Shown here: positions 46,111 to 56,609 of the stretch, piece by piece
Layout of the letters: each line of letters begins with the position of its first letter
Position numbering within the stretch: the stretch's first letter is position 1
Source of the DNA: Phocoena phocoena
Taxonomy: Eukaryota; Chordata; Mammalia; Artiodactyla; Phocoenidae
DNA length: 64,000 bases
Reading direction: 5' to 3'
NCBI RefSeq assembly: GCF_963924675.1
Contig: NC_089225.1
Span: forward strand, 110,064,313 to 110,128,312
Notes under the pieces: model-generated
Told to the model about the DNA's origin: nothing
Database searches by the model: none
Seen by the model: the letters and a program-made list of their open reading frames with translations, nothing else
Made by a program: the position numbers and the translations under genes

Positions 46111-46620
46111 GCCTTAAGGAGTTAACTATTAAGGGTCTATTTTTTACCATTATTGATCTGTGTGGAAATTTGTATCTTTAACTGGTTTGTTGTTTAACAA
46201 GATAAAACCTGCTCGTGGTTTAAATAAATCAAAATATTCAAAAAGATTATAGCAAAAGGCAATAATTCCTGCTCCACTTTTTCTCTCCAACTCGCACCAA
46301 AGGCAACACCATTTAACTTTTTGTTCTTTTTTTCTGATGGTTGTATCCTGTATGTCTAAATACTCTCTGTATACCATTCAGTTCTGATTTACCAACTTTT
46401 CATTTTCTGTTGGCTGTCTGTTATGACGTATCTCATTCTATCAACACCCCTGCTTCCCTGCAACCAATATACTCATATCACTATTTTTAGTTACTTTCAC
46501 AAACATTACCACCCAGTAAACCTCTCCCACTCCTAATTCTGTGGCAGCACCTGCTTTCCAAGGACCCAGTTAACACGGTGGCACCCAGAGTACCCGAGGA
46601 AGCAGGCAGTAAGATGGGAT
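46111..46620. other. Unassigned DNA
   Basis: A/T-rich. A 75-codon minus frame is not gene-like. Nothing recognised. Confidence 0.4.
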
Positions 46621-47226
46621 TCGAATAGGATGATTCGATGTCATTAAGATCTCCGTTCTCCCCACATTAATTTACAAATTAATCGAAATTTCAATAAAAT
46701 ATCAACAAGCAGTTTTATGAAGCTGGAAAAGTTGACTCTGATGTCCATGTGGAAAATTAAACATGCAAGAATAGCTAGGAAAACACAGGACAAAAATCCA
46801 CGATGAGGTCTTGCTCTCCAGATGTGGGAACATCCTATGAGGCCTCTGTAAGTAAAACACTGTAGCACTAGGTCACGAATAGAGAGACAGACAGGTGGAA
46901 TTGAATACGAAGTCCAGAAATAGACCCAAGTATGTATGGAAATTTAGTATATGGTAACGTTAGTATTTCATATTGCCTGAGCAAAGATGAACTTTTTAAT
47001 AAATGGTGCTAGGACAACTAAGTAACTATTGGGAAACGATCAAATCAGATACAAACCTTACACCATATGCCAGAATAGACTCCAAGTGGATCTAAATGTA
47101 AAAACATGAAGCCGTGTACATACTATATGTAAACATAGATTAATTCCCTTTAACCTTAGTGAAGGAAAGGCTTTGTGGCTATGACACAAAATGGAAAAGC
47201 AATAAAACTAAAGAGTGATAAACTTG

Positions 47227-47459
47227 ACTCCATAATTTTTTTTTTTTTTTTTTTTTTGCGGTATGTGGGCCTCTCCCTGTCGTGGCCTCTCCCATCGCAG
47301 AGCACAGGCTCCGGACGCGCAGGCTCAACAGTCATGGCTCACGGGCCCAGCCGCTCCGCAGCATGCGGGTTTCTCCCGGACTGGGACACGAACCTGTGTT
47401 CCCTGCACCGGCAGGCGGACTCTCAACCACTGCGCCACCAGGGAAGCCCAACTCCATAA
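47227..47459 (-). mobile_element. CHR-type SINE, short form, 9-bp TSD
   Basis: The body (47236-47450) begins with a long T-run (reverse A-tail), then gcggtatgtgggcctctccc, and ends at the head ccaccagggaagccc. Flanking actccataa copies at 47227-47235 and 47451-47459. The head-to-head SINE at 47484 begins 33 bp after its right end. Confidence 0.93.
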
Positions 47460-47472
47460 ATATTTTTGAAAA

Positions 47473-47759
47473 CTTTTGTACAGGACTCCCCTGGTGGCGC
47501 GGTAGTTAAGAATCCACCTCCCAATGCAGAGGACACGGTTTTGATCCCTGGTCTGGGAAGATCCCACATGCGGCGGAGCAACTAAGCCAATGCACCACAA
47601 CTACTGAGCCTGCACTCTAGAGCCTGCGAGCCACAGCTACTGAAGCCCGCGCGCCTAGAGCCTGTGCTCCACAGCAAGAGAAACCACCGCAATGAGAAGC
47701 TCGCGCACCGCAACGAAGACCCAACGCAGCCAAAAAAATTTTTTTAATCTTTTGTACAG
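47473..47759 (+). mobile_element. CHR-type SINE, long form, 11-bp TSD
   Basis: The body (47484-47748) starts gactcccctggtggcgcggt, has ttgatccctggtctgg in place of a good B box, the ccacaactactgagcc and agctactgaagcccgcgc modules, and ends gcagccaaaaaaattttttt. Perfect cttttgtacag copies at 47473-47483 and 47749-47759. Confidence 0.93.
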
Positions 47760-48700
47760 AAAAAAATCATCATAAATAAAACTAAAAGAAAAATGACAAT
47801 TGGGGATATACTCATGACACACAGCGGGGACAAAGGGTAATATCTCTAATATAAAGAATTCTTAAAAATTGAGAAGAAAGTGACTGAAAACCTGATAGAA
47901 AAAGGGACAGAAGAAATGGGCAGACAATTTACACAAAGCTATATAAATGGCCAAAAACATGAAAACGTTTTCAACCTCACTCATCAGAGAAATGTAAATT
48001 AAAACTACACTGAGATTTCATTTCTCATCTACAAGACTGACAAAAATTCAAAAGAATAACAACACATTCAGTTGGTGAAACAATGAGAAAACTAGCACTC
48101 TCCTATGTGGCTGGTGAAAATGTAAATTAATATTGATAGAATCCTTATGGAGGAGAATTTGGCAGCCTCTAACAGAACGACATACAGGTGTTTACCTTGT
48201 AATCGAGCAACCTGCTCTATGAAGACAAAGTTATTCATTGCAGCACTGTTTGTAATTAGAAACAATCCAGACACCCACACCTAAGAGAGTAGACGTAAAC
48301 TGTGATACATCCACATGGTAGCGTACTACACAGCTATACAAAAGAATGACAAAGATCTCCACAAAATCATGTGGAGGGATTTCCAGGAGACATTAAGTTA
48401 AAAAAAGAAAAGAAAAAGTGCAAAAGAGGACTAAAGTATGTTACCTTCTGTGTAGGAAAAAAGGAAGAATCAGAAAATGTACATGTTTCTGCTCATTTGT
48501 GCAAAAAGAGACACAAGAAGGAAAACCCAGAAATTAATGGCGTTGGTCACCTCCAAAGAACAGGGTGAAAAGGATGAGTGTATACCTATGAGTTAGTTCT
48601 GACTTTTGGGACCTCGTTAATGTTCCATATACTTAAAATCAATAAGAATGAGAACAAGAAAAGTAACAGTCAAGTACAGACAGAACTTAAGTTACAAATG

Positions 48701-49045
48701 AACTCAATTATTTTATGATTTCAGGTGAATAACACAACCACACTGAAGGGTTAAGAAGGGGAACAAACCTAAATAACATTTCAATACTCCACATCTTTGG
48801 GCCAGAGGCAGAAAGAACAGTCAGCAAACATTGAACTCTAGCTGTAAGATGTGTTTTTCTCAGTGGTACGTGTTAGCACTTTTGAAACTACTTTGTATAT
48901 TCTAGCACTGAAGAAATACAAACACGTATAATGGGTCATGGGAGCCAGATTTCTCATTATCTGAGAAGGAAATTAATAATATGAAGAGAAGGAAAGTTAG
49001 AGTAAACCCTGAAGTGACATACTGGAGGTATCAGTGTGAACACTT
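48701..49045. repeat. Possible continuation of L1 3'UTR
   Basis: A/T-rich DNA following the L1 relic without a break. I recognise no diagnostic motif, so assignment to the L1 is by position only. Confidence 0.35.
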
Positions 49046-49252
49046 GATGATAGATAGATAGATATAGATAGATAGATAGATAGATGACAGATGATAGATA
49101 TAGATGGATGGGTGTGTAGGTGGGTAGATAGATAGATGATAGATAGATAATAGTTAGATATAGATGGATAGGTGTGTAGGTGGGTAGATGATAGGTAGAT
49201 AGATAGATAGATAGACAGATGATAGATAGATGATGGCTGGATAAGTAGATAA
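49046..49252. repeat. (GATA)n array with a 60-bp duplication
   Basis: GATA units with ATAGATATAGATGG variants. Within the array the segment around 49100-49125 (tagatggatgggtgtgtagg) recurs 60 bases later (tagatggataggtgtgtagg, near 49161-49180). The tetranucleotide array therefore also has a larger tandem period. Confidence 0.9.
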
Positions 49253-50109
49253 ATACTGATATATTTATTTTGCTCTGTCTGCTAAAGAGGGCCCAAAAGC
49301 AATGATACCAAGTGGTAATGAGCAAACCTATCACTCAGGTCTTGGTACAAAGAACCAGTGCTTCTTAGAATAACAGCTGGTTTGGGGTCTGAAGATGGAA
49401 AAGACTCGAAACCAGGTCTTGAAAAGGTCTTGTAAAACAACCTGGAACATCTTGCTATGTCTGAAGATAAGGACTGCTTTAAGAAGGATGAAAACAAATC
49501 AAAGGATGTGGGACCATCTTGAAGGCACTCCCATAGCCAAATCTGCAACCGTCTAAGCACCAAAACAAACAGTAATAAAATACTGACAGACGCAAACAAA
49601 GGGAGGAAGAAAAAAAATCTCCTCCTTAGAGTAAAATGCCAGCTAATACATGTAAAAGGAATCATGAAATTGGGAAAAATCACCATTTGGTGACCATGAT
49701 AAAAAATACTTATTTAGGATGTGACCAGTGACTTGATAACATCATTGTAGGGATGATACAGGAACACTGGCTAACCTCACGAGAGAGAAGATGACTCACA
49801 GAGCAGCTGACAGACCAAGAGGGCTCGTCCATTGTGAAAACCCAAATTGGGATAGAGCTTAGGTCTGATGGCTGATCGGAAAACAAGAGATCTATTTGAT
49901 CCCTGGGCAGTCCAATTCCCTTCAGCCTCACCATTGTTAGCCATATCAAATCGGATACCCAGTACACATCTCAGGGAGCTGCAGGGATGTGCTTAGCCAG
50001 GAGCTACCACACTAGTAGAACTGCTTTACCGCCTTAAAGGACAACCTGACACAGAGAAAAGCGCCTCTCCTGCAAGTTAGTGGGTCGGTGGTGCTTTAAG
50101 CTGTCCCCA
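49253..50109. other. Unassigned DNA, possibly old L1M-type 3' sequence
   Basis: The 134-codon minus frame (49282-49686) has no domain. Motifs such as caccatttggtgaccatgat and gtacacatctcagggagctg suggest an old repeat, but I cannot name it. Confidence 0.3.
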
Positions 50110-50531
50110 GACTATTCCCCTCCTTGGAAATAGCCGCTGGGATTCATTAGCACCAACGGCCTTGCCTCTATAAAAAGCAAGCAATCCTAATTCCCAAAGA
50201 GCAGGCTTTGAGTCCCTGCGCACAAGGGGTCTCCTGTGAGTTGCAGTATGTTTATTACATTGGATGTTCCTTGTTCCTGTTCAAATGAAACATATCGAGA
50301 CAGTCCTGGGCTGGGCGCCGGATGGAGAGCCTTCCTGCCTCTGAGTGACACTAAGGAGAGCAATAACATTCTTCCAGGTCTGACTCCATCATTTTAATCA
50401 CGGCAACTGTAAGCACCCCCGCTGCTAATCCCAGAGCTGGGCTTCCCGGATCCTGAAGTCAGTCTAGTAGGGAATTCAATTAATGAGCCGCTTTCGCAGA
50501 ATGACTTAACTCAGTTGTTACCACTGGGAAA
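50110..50531. other. Candidate conserved noncoding block
   Basis: Distinctive A/T-motif sequence (ggaattcaattaatgagccg, agaatgacttaactcagttg, tccatcattttaatcacggc). An L1 inserted at its right edge at 50532, and similar-looking unique DNA resumes at 51069. It may instead be an old repeat; see the preceding interval. Confidence 0.3.
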
Positions 50532-51068
50532 ACAGATATATATACAATGGAATATCACTCAGCCATAAAAAGAAACGAAATTGAGCTATTTGTAATGAGG
50601 TGGATAGACCTAGAGTCTGTCATACAGAGTGAAGTAAGTCAGAAAGAGAAAGACAAATACCGTATGCTAACACATATATATGGAATTTAAGGAAAAAAAA
50701 TGTCATGAAGAACCTAGGGGTAAGACAGGAATAAAGACACAGACCTACTGGAGAACGGACTTGAGGATATGGGGAGGGGGAAGGGTGAGCTGTGACAGGG
50801 CGAGAGAGAGGCATGGACATATATACACTACCAAACGTAAGGTAGATAGCTAGTGGGAAGCAGCTGCATAGCACAGGGAGATCAGTTCGGTGCTTTGTGA
50901 CCACCTAGAGGGGTGGGATAGGGAGGGTGGGAGGGAGGGAGACACAAGAGGGAAGACATATGGGAACATATGTATATGTATAGCTGAATCACTTTGTTAT
51001 AAAGCAGAAACTAACACACCATTGTAAAGCAATTATACTCCAATAAAGATGTTAAAAAAAAAAAAAAG
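50532..51068 (+). mobile_element. L1 3' end, 5'-truncated, with poly(A)
   Basis: Order tacaatggaatatcactcag, ttgtaatgaggtggatagac, cagaaagagaaagacaaata, cacagacctactggagaacg, ggtagatagctagtgggaag, tgctttgtgaccacctagag, atcactttgttataaagcag and ctccaataaagatgttaaaa, then a poly(A) tail. The AATAAA signal is intact. This is a young-looking 3'UTR subfamily, and the target-site duplication is not evident. Confidence 0.9.
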
Positions 51069-51728
51069 AGAAATGGAAAGTGTAGGTTCCCACTCTATCG
51101 CTTTGTGTCCCAAAACCAGACGCACTGTCCTTGTGACGAGGAATGGGGGTTTTGTTTTGGTTCAATTGTCAAACCAAAATTCCCACTTTCTTGTCTAGTC
51201 ACTGGTTACCATCTGTTTAGCTAAAAGGCTATGAGGATTCTAATCCCGTGTTTAGTTTCCTAAAATGTTTGTGTGCCTGCTTCTCCATCCAGAGTTTTCT
51301 TCACATGCTTTTCAGAGGGGAAGGGAACCGTACACAACGTGTTTTCCATCTGCACCGTAGAAAGTAAAGTAATTCAGAACTGGAAATTTGTGTTTTAATT
51401 CAGTATTAATATTGTTTGGATGTAGTGTCCAAACAGATTTTTCAACTGAATGTTCTGCAGAGTTTTCTTTACCTCAATACTTACTTAAACTGCCAGTTTG
51501 ACAGTTTTGTTTGTTTCACAAAAAGCAGAAACGCTGTGGTTTTCTTCCTCTCTTTTTAAAATGAATATATATACTTCGTGGAAGAGGGGCAGCCGGGGCC
51601 AGTCCAGGGTGAGAACAAGCAGAAACCTCACTTCCCATCCCCTGTCCTCCCCTGCATCCCATCACGCTTCTTTTGACACCTTCTCCCCAAGCCCACACCT
51701 GCCAGCCTGCTCCAGACAGGACAGGGAT
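51069..51728. other. Unassigned, single-copy-looking DNA
   Basis: No repeat recognised. It includes a ggttcaattgtcaaaccaaa inverted-like motif near 51159-51178. Frames here extend into the purine tract and are not gene-like. Confidence 0.4.
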
Positions 51729-51741
51729 AGAGAGAGGGAGG

Positions 51742-51792
<51 letters not shown>

Positions 51793-51966
51793 AGGGAGGG
51801 AGGGAGGGAGAGAGGGAGGGAGGGAGGGAGGGAGGGAGGGAGGGAGAGAGGGAGGGAGGGAGGAAGAGAGAGAGAGAGGGAGAAGGAGGGAGAGGGAGAG
51901 GGAGAGAGGGAGAGAGAGAGAGAGGAGAGGGAGAGAGGGAGAGAGAGAGAGAGGAGAGGGAGAGGG
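51729..51966. repeat. 238-nt uninterrupted purine tract
   Basis: Only A and G occur on the plus strand from 51729 to 51966, as (GA)n, (GGGA)n and mixed units. After a single C the run continues to 51983. Long mirror-symmetric homopurine DNA can form triplex (H-DNA) structures. The 195-codon Arg/Glu/Gly frame and the Ser/Leu/Pro antisense frames across it are low-complexity artefacts. Confidence 0.97.
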
Positions 51967-51983
51967 CAAGGGAGAGGGAGAGG

Positions 51984-52391
51984 CCAATAAACATATATTT
52001 GAGGGCAAATTGGAGAGCTTTCAAAGAGCAGATTTTAATTGTGTCTAATCATCCCTGGCAGGTGTCATTTGTTAGCGATAATTGACAAAGCGCGATACGT
52101 GTGCAGGAGAGACTGTTTTCAAAAGATATTTTATGCATTAAAAATCAACTTTAAAATAGATCAATTTAAGGTAGTTCTCCCAGGCGATATTTACATACAG
52201 TATCTTTTATCCATGAGTCATTTGATATCAACAGCATCACTGTCATCACCAGGGATTTTGTAAGAGAAGTGAGGAGGATTTCTTTCCTTCTCTTTAATTG
52301 CTTTGTTCCAGCCTGAAGCACTGAGATATTATATCGCAGACAAAAAATGAACAGAACTATGTGCTCATTCCTAGTGTGGAAACTTGCTAAT
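51984..52391. other. Unassigned, A/T-motif-rich, candidate conserved DNA
   Basis: Includes attttatgcattaaaaatca and tccatgagtcatttgatatc, with no recognised repeat. It could be regulatory, but this is inferred from composition only. Confidence 0.3.
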
Positions 52392-52748
52392 AAAAGAGGA
52401 ATCTCTGGGACTTCCCTGGTGGCGCCGTGGTTAAGAATCCGCCTGCCAATGCAGGGGACACGGTTTTGATCCCTGGTCCGGGAAGATCTCGCATGCCACG
52501 GAGCAACTAAACCTGTGTGCCACAACTACTGAGCCTACGCCCTAGAGCCCATGAGGCGCAACTACTGAAGCCCGCACACCTAGAGCCTGTGCTCCACAGC
52601 AAGAGAAGCCACCGCAATGAGAAGCCCGCGCACCGAAACGAAGAGTAGCTCCTGCTTGCTGCAACTAGAGAAAGCCTGCACGCAGCAACAAAGACCCAAC
52701 GCAGCCAAAAATTAATTAATTAATTAATTTTAAAAAAGAGGCAGCTCT
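52392..52748 (+). mobile_element. CHR-type SINE, long form, with imperfect TSD
   Basis: The body (52407-52733) starts gggacttccctggtggcgcc and shows the full long form with three ccacaactactga-like modules, agaagccaccgcaatgagaa, gcaactagagaaagcctgca and an (AATT)n tail. Flanks aaaagaggaatctct (52392-52406) and aaaagaggcagctct (52734-52748) match at 13 of 15. Confidence 0.92.
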
Positions 52749-53334
52749 CAGCTCTGCAGTAGGAAACAACAGAAGGAAACAGCAGCTTTGTTAGCCGAGG
52801 CCATCTTTCCTCGGCCCAGAACTATGAAGCTTTAAAAGATTTTACATCCAATGGAAACTTCTTTTAGCTTTCAAAAGAACCACGTAATCCTCTGACCTGT
52901 CAATTTAGCACGATGGATAAATACTGTCCTGTAGTGCAAGTACTGTATGTTCATTTCATCAAAAACTTAGGCTCAAAAAAATGCCACGCTCTTTAATTAC
53001 AAAATTTTTCTGGAGACGCTCCAAAAATAATTTCTCAAATTATCCTAAATTTAGGTATTTTTAAAATACTATCTCCTAACCCAGTTTTCCCCCTCACTCC
53101 ACATTTTCCCGGAGTTCTAGCAAAACACCAATTTAGAAAATTAGTCAACTAATTTAAATATAATTCGCCAACTAAGTTAACTGTAACCCTATAGTAAACT
53201 AGGTTGAACTGAAGTTTTCCAGAGTTTGTACTTCCTGTCTTCTTGGGTACAAAAGCCCACTCTCACGTGCAAATGGGCATTTCTCTTTAACTCTGTTAGA
53301 TGTCCCGCCAAACACTGGGCTTTGTCTATTACTC
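52749..53334. other. Unassigned, A/T-rich DNA
   Basis: No repeat family or gene recognised. Confidence 0.4.
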
Positions 53335-53562
53335 AAAAATTAACTTTGGGGCTTCCCTGGTGGTGCAGTGGTTGAGAGTCCGCCTGCCGATGCAGGGGGC
53401 GCGGGTTCATGCCCCGGTCCTGGAAGATCCCACGTGCCGCGGAGTGGCTGGGCCCGTGAGCCATGGCCGCTGAACCTGCGCATCCGGAGCCCGTGCTCTG
53501 CAACGGGAGAGGCCACAACAGTGAGAGGCATGCGTACTGCAAAAATAAAAAATTAACTTTGG
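53335..53562 (+). mobile_element. CHR-type SINE, short form, 15-bp TSD
   Basis: The body (53350-53547) has the gcttccctggtggtgcagtg head. Perfect aaaaattaactttgg copies at 53335-53349 and 53548-53562. The A-tail is interrupted (aaaaataaaa). Confidence 0.95.
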
Positions 53563-53929
53563 CTTCTATTAAAGAAAGCAGAAGGAATTCGTGAAGAGTG
53601 ACTATATGATTACAAAACTCAAGTGAAGTTTATGTTAGCAAAGCAAAGCTCCATCACTTCTGTCAGGGTGTGCTGACCAAGACAGAGATGGCTGGGACTC
53701 TGTAAACTCCAAGAGCACATGCAGAACAATCTCCATGATAACCTCTCCCTTTAGCCTGGTGAAGGCTGTCCCTACAGCTGTGGACTTCTGCATTGTTGCC
53801 TTTGCTGGTCAGTAACGGCCATCTTTCCAAGGATCAACATCTATCTTCCCTTGGTTTTCAGAACTGCCAAAGGTCTGTGCAGGACTGCTGTGAGGTCTTG
53901 CTACCAACTCAGGTTCACCTGCTCACCAC
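53563..53929. other. Unassigned DNA
   Basis: Nothing recognised. This may be part of the following LTR-like element. Confidence 0.35.
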
Positions 53930-54534
53930 CTGAAAGCCAGTATTCGAGAGAAAAGTATTAGAAGGAAAGGAAAGATTGCTTTATCCAGGAGGCCAGCAAC
54001 CTGGGGAGAAGGCAGACACAGGTCCAAAAGCCAATTCCCCACTGCCAATCAGGGGGCAAGAGCTTTTAAAGGGGAGTTTCAGGTGTATATAAGGAGGGGG
54101 CTATGTGCAGAACAGCCCAGTTAGCTCAATCATCTTGAAATTGGTCATGTGGTGTCTGGTCAGAGTCATCTTGATTGTTTTAAGCACAGTTAATCTTCAG
54201 TTCCAGAGCTGGTTTGAGGCCAGTTTTCAGAATTGTGTGAGATGGAGCTGCTTAGGTCATGGCTACAGTCTGGTCATCATGTAGTTAACTTCTACCTGGT
54301 GGAGGTTTCAGTATCTGCAAAACAGCTCAAAAGATATGGCTCAGAATATTATCTATAGCCCTTGAGGAGGAAATCAATGCCCTTGGATCTGTTTAATGGC
54401 TGAGCTATTACTATTTTGTCTTGTTTGACTATTTTACTTTGCTGTTTCATTTTTCATTTCTCTGATTAAATTTATCCTTTGGCTGAAGTTTTCCTACAGA
54501 CAAGAGGCAGGCTGAGGACATTGTCGGGGGGCGG
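53930..54534 (-). repeat. Probable ERV LTR-like sequence, reverse
   Basis: Motifs aggaaagattgctttatcca, ggaggccagcaacctgggga, gtccaaaagccaattcccca, tttcagtatctgcaaaacag, ctcaaaagatatggctcaga, ttctctgattaaatttatcc and tttggctgaagttttcctac resemble the reverse strand of a mammalian endogenous retroviral LTR. No retroviral genes are adjacent. The family is not named. Confidence 0.45.
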
Positions 54535-56261
54535 GGAGGGGTGGTGTCTGTCCTGGGAAGGCCCCGTAGGGTCCTGCTCGGTTTCAGTCTGGTTCCCTTA
54601 GCAGAGGGGTGTGGGTCAGCCACTTCTTTCCTATTGGTCCCATCAGGGCTGGTACCATTCATGCTGTTGAAGCTGCTGGCAAGATTCGCCAAGGCTGGCT
54701 TGAAGCACAGGGGTCCGGGAGAGGAGTATTCCTCTGTGGCTGTGGTGTGCTGGAGCCAGTTGGTAACAGCTCACAAAAGCCAATTAGTAAATCTTCAGGA
54801 ATTTTGCAAGCCAGTTGTTAAACCCTTGGTAGCTTGAAATCAGCCACGGTGGGAACATTTACACCACGGAAATGGGCAAATGTTTAAACACTCAGGCTTT
54901 GGAGTTTTTTCCCATAGAGCTAGTTGTTAAATATTTATCCACATACCATGGGGCTGGGTCATCTCTTGGCTGCCAGGAGAACCAGACACATGGTTCCTAA
55001 TTGCTTTCTGAGGCTGCTGGAGAGCCCAAGAAGACGGAGGTGTGGGAGATCCAATTTCCCAGCAGGTAGTACGGCTGAAGCCAGAGGTTGTATCAGAGAT
55101 ATTCTTCCACTTAGCCTTGAAAACGTGAGTCACTACTGTTGCCTTTCGCTGACTCAAATTGCGTAATAAATGTCTGAGACAGCTCAGCTCAGAGATGCAG
55201 AGAACTGCATCTCAGTTTTCTTTCATTTTCAATATCACTTCTCTGGGAATCTATGGGATGACCTTGAATGAAAAGGTGAGGTTGAATTACGTGGCTAATA
55301 AGATGACTCTGTAGTCCATTTCCTGGGAAAGAGGTGGATTTCTGGGTGAATGCTTAAGTGACATCCAAGGTTAATTGCAGGACAGAACGATGGTGAGAAC
55401 ACATTGAAGGTAAATATACCGTCAGGTAGAAATTTCACTGTGGCAGGTGCCATCACTGCCCCCCCACCCCCTCCACCACCCTGCCCACCATGCCCTTGGG
55501 CCTCATCATTGTCGTGAAGGTCTGCCCACCCCACTTTCAACCCCAGCAGCTGCATCTCCTTGTCAGAGGGCTTTATGCTGGAGAATTAAAGATCCCAGGG
55601 AGCAACTCTCAACAAAAGGCAGAGCCAGTGTGAAAATTCCCCAGCGCCTAGTTTGGGAGGAGTCTGACGCCTGTTTTGTGTTTTCACCTAAAGTTCCTTA
55701 GCAGTTTAAGGTCCAGTGTCACAGGTGGTAATTGGTTTCATAAGGCATTCTTTGTTGGGTTTCCTCCCTTCCCCATCTCTCTTCTCCATTTTCCACTAGG
55801 TTTCCTAGGATTACCACCCAAGTAACTACTGGGGCTGGAAACTTTGCCCCACCCAGGGCCTGCATCCAGGGAAAATGACTAAGACGGTCCCTTTCACTGA
55901 CGCTTCACTCATCCAGGGCCCAATCATACATGCACCCTGGTCTCCAAAAGAAGCCAGACCTGTGCTGATACACAGTGACAGCATATTCTAGCCAAAGATG
56001 TTCTTCCTGCATCTGACCTAGAGCTGGACACGTGTTACATCATGTTGCTTGTAATTAAACCCAACTGAGGCTCTATCCCATCCTAGAGCCCTCAACCAAT
56101 GATTTACAGGGATCTGAGGACTGAGTAAAAATGAGGACTTTTTAAAAAGTTTTATTATGTAAATTTTCAAGCACACACAAGATTAGAGCTGACAATATAA
56201 TGAACCCTTTTGTTCTCATCACCTAGCTTCAATAATTATCAACATATGTCTATTCCCCTTT
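54535..56261. other. Unassigned DNA
   Basis: No gene or named repeat. Frames of up to 98 codons have no domain. A C-rich stretch lies at 55456-55500. The segment 55160-55400 looks single-copy. Confidence 0.4.
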
Positions 56262-56466
56262 AAAAGCATATATACCGGGCTTCCCTGGTGGCGCAGTGGT
56301 TGGGTGTCCGCCTGCCGATGCAGGGGACACGGGTTCGTGCCCCGGTCCGGGAGGATCCCACATGCCGCGGAGCGGCTGGGCCCGTGAGCCATGGCCGCTG
56401 AGCCTGCGCGTCCGGAGCCTGTGCTCCGCAACGGGAGACGCCACAACAGTGAGAGGCCCACGTACC

Positions 56467-56507
<41 letters not shown>

Positions 56508-56517
56508 CATATATACC
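56262..56517 (+). mobile_element. CHR-type SINE, short form, 38-nt poly(A), 15-bp TSD
   Basis: The body (56277-56502) keeps the consensus-like head gcttccctggtggcgcagtg and an unbroken A-run of about 38 bases (56469-56506). Perfect aaaagcatatatacc copies at 56262-56276 and 56503-56517. The long pure tail and intact duplication make this the youngest-looking insertion in the window. Confidence 0.96.
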
Positions 56518-56609
56518 CTCCATTCTTTTTTTGCTGGATTATTTTAAAGTAAATCCAAAGTATCACCTCACTTCATCTGTAAATATTTCAAAGTCTCATA
56601 AAAAATAAC

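Larger units (their letters stand above)
46621..48700 (+). repeat. L1 ORF2 C-terminus and 3'UTR relic
   Basis: Landmarks agcagttttatgaagctgga, tgactctgatgtccatgtgg, agtccagaaatagacccaag, ttttaataaatggtgctagg, gggcagacaatttacacaaa, aatttggcagcctctaacag and ttcattgcagcactgtttgt are in ORF2 order. Two SINEs (47236-47450 and 47484-47748) interrupt it. No open frame survives. Confidence 0.75.

Noticed and set aside
49046..49252. Regular repeats that could suggest a CRISPR array
   Set aside because: They are GATA microsatellite units without unique spacers, in a mammalian genome.
51498..52085. 195-codon frame rich in Arg, Glu and Gly, with Ser/Leu/Pro frames opposite
   Set aside because: It is the translation of a purine microsatellite. 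There is no gene structure.
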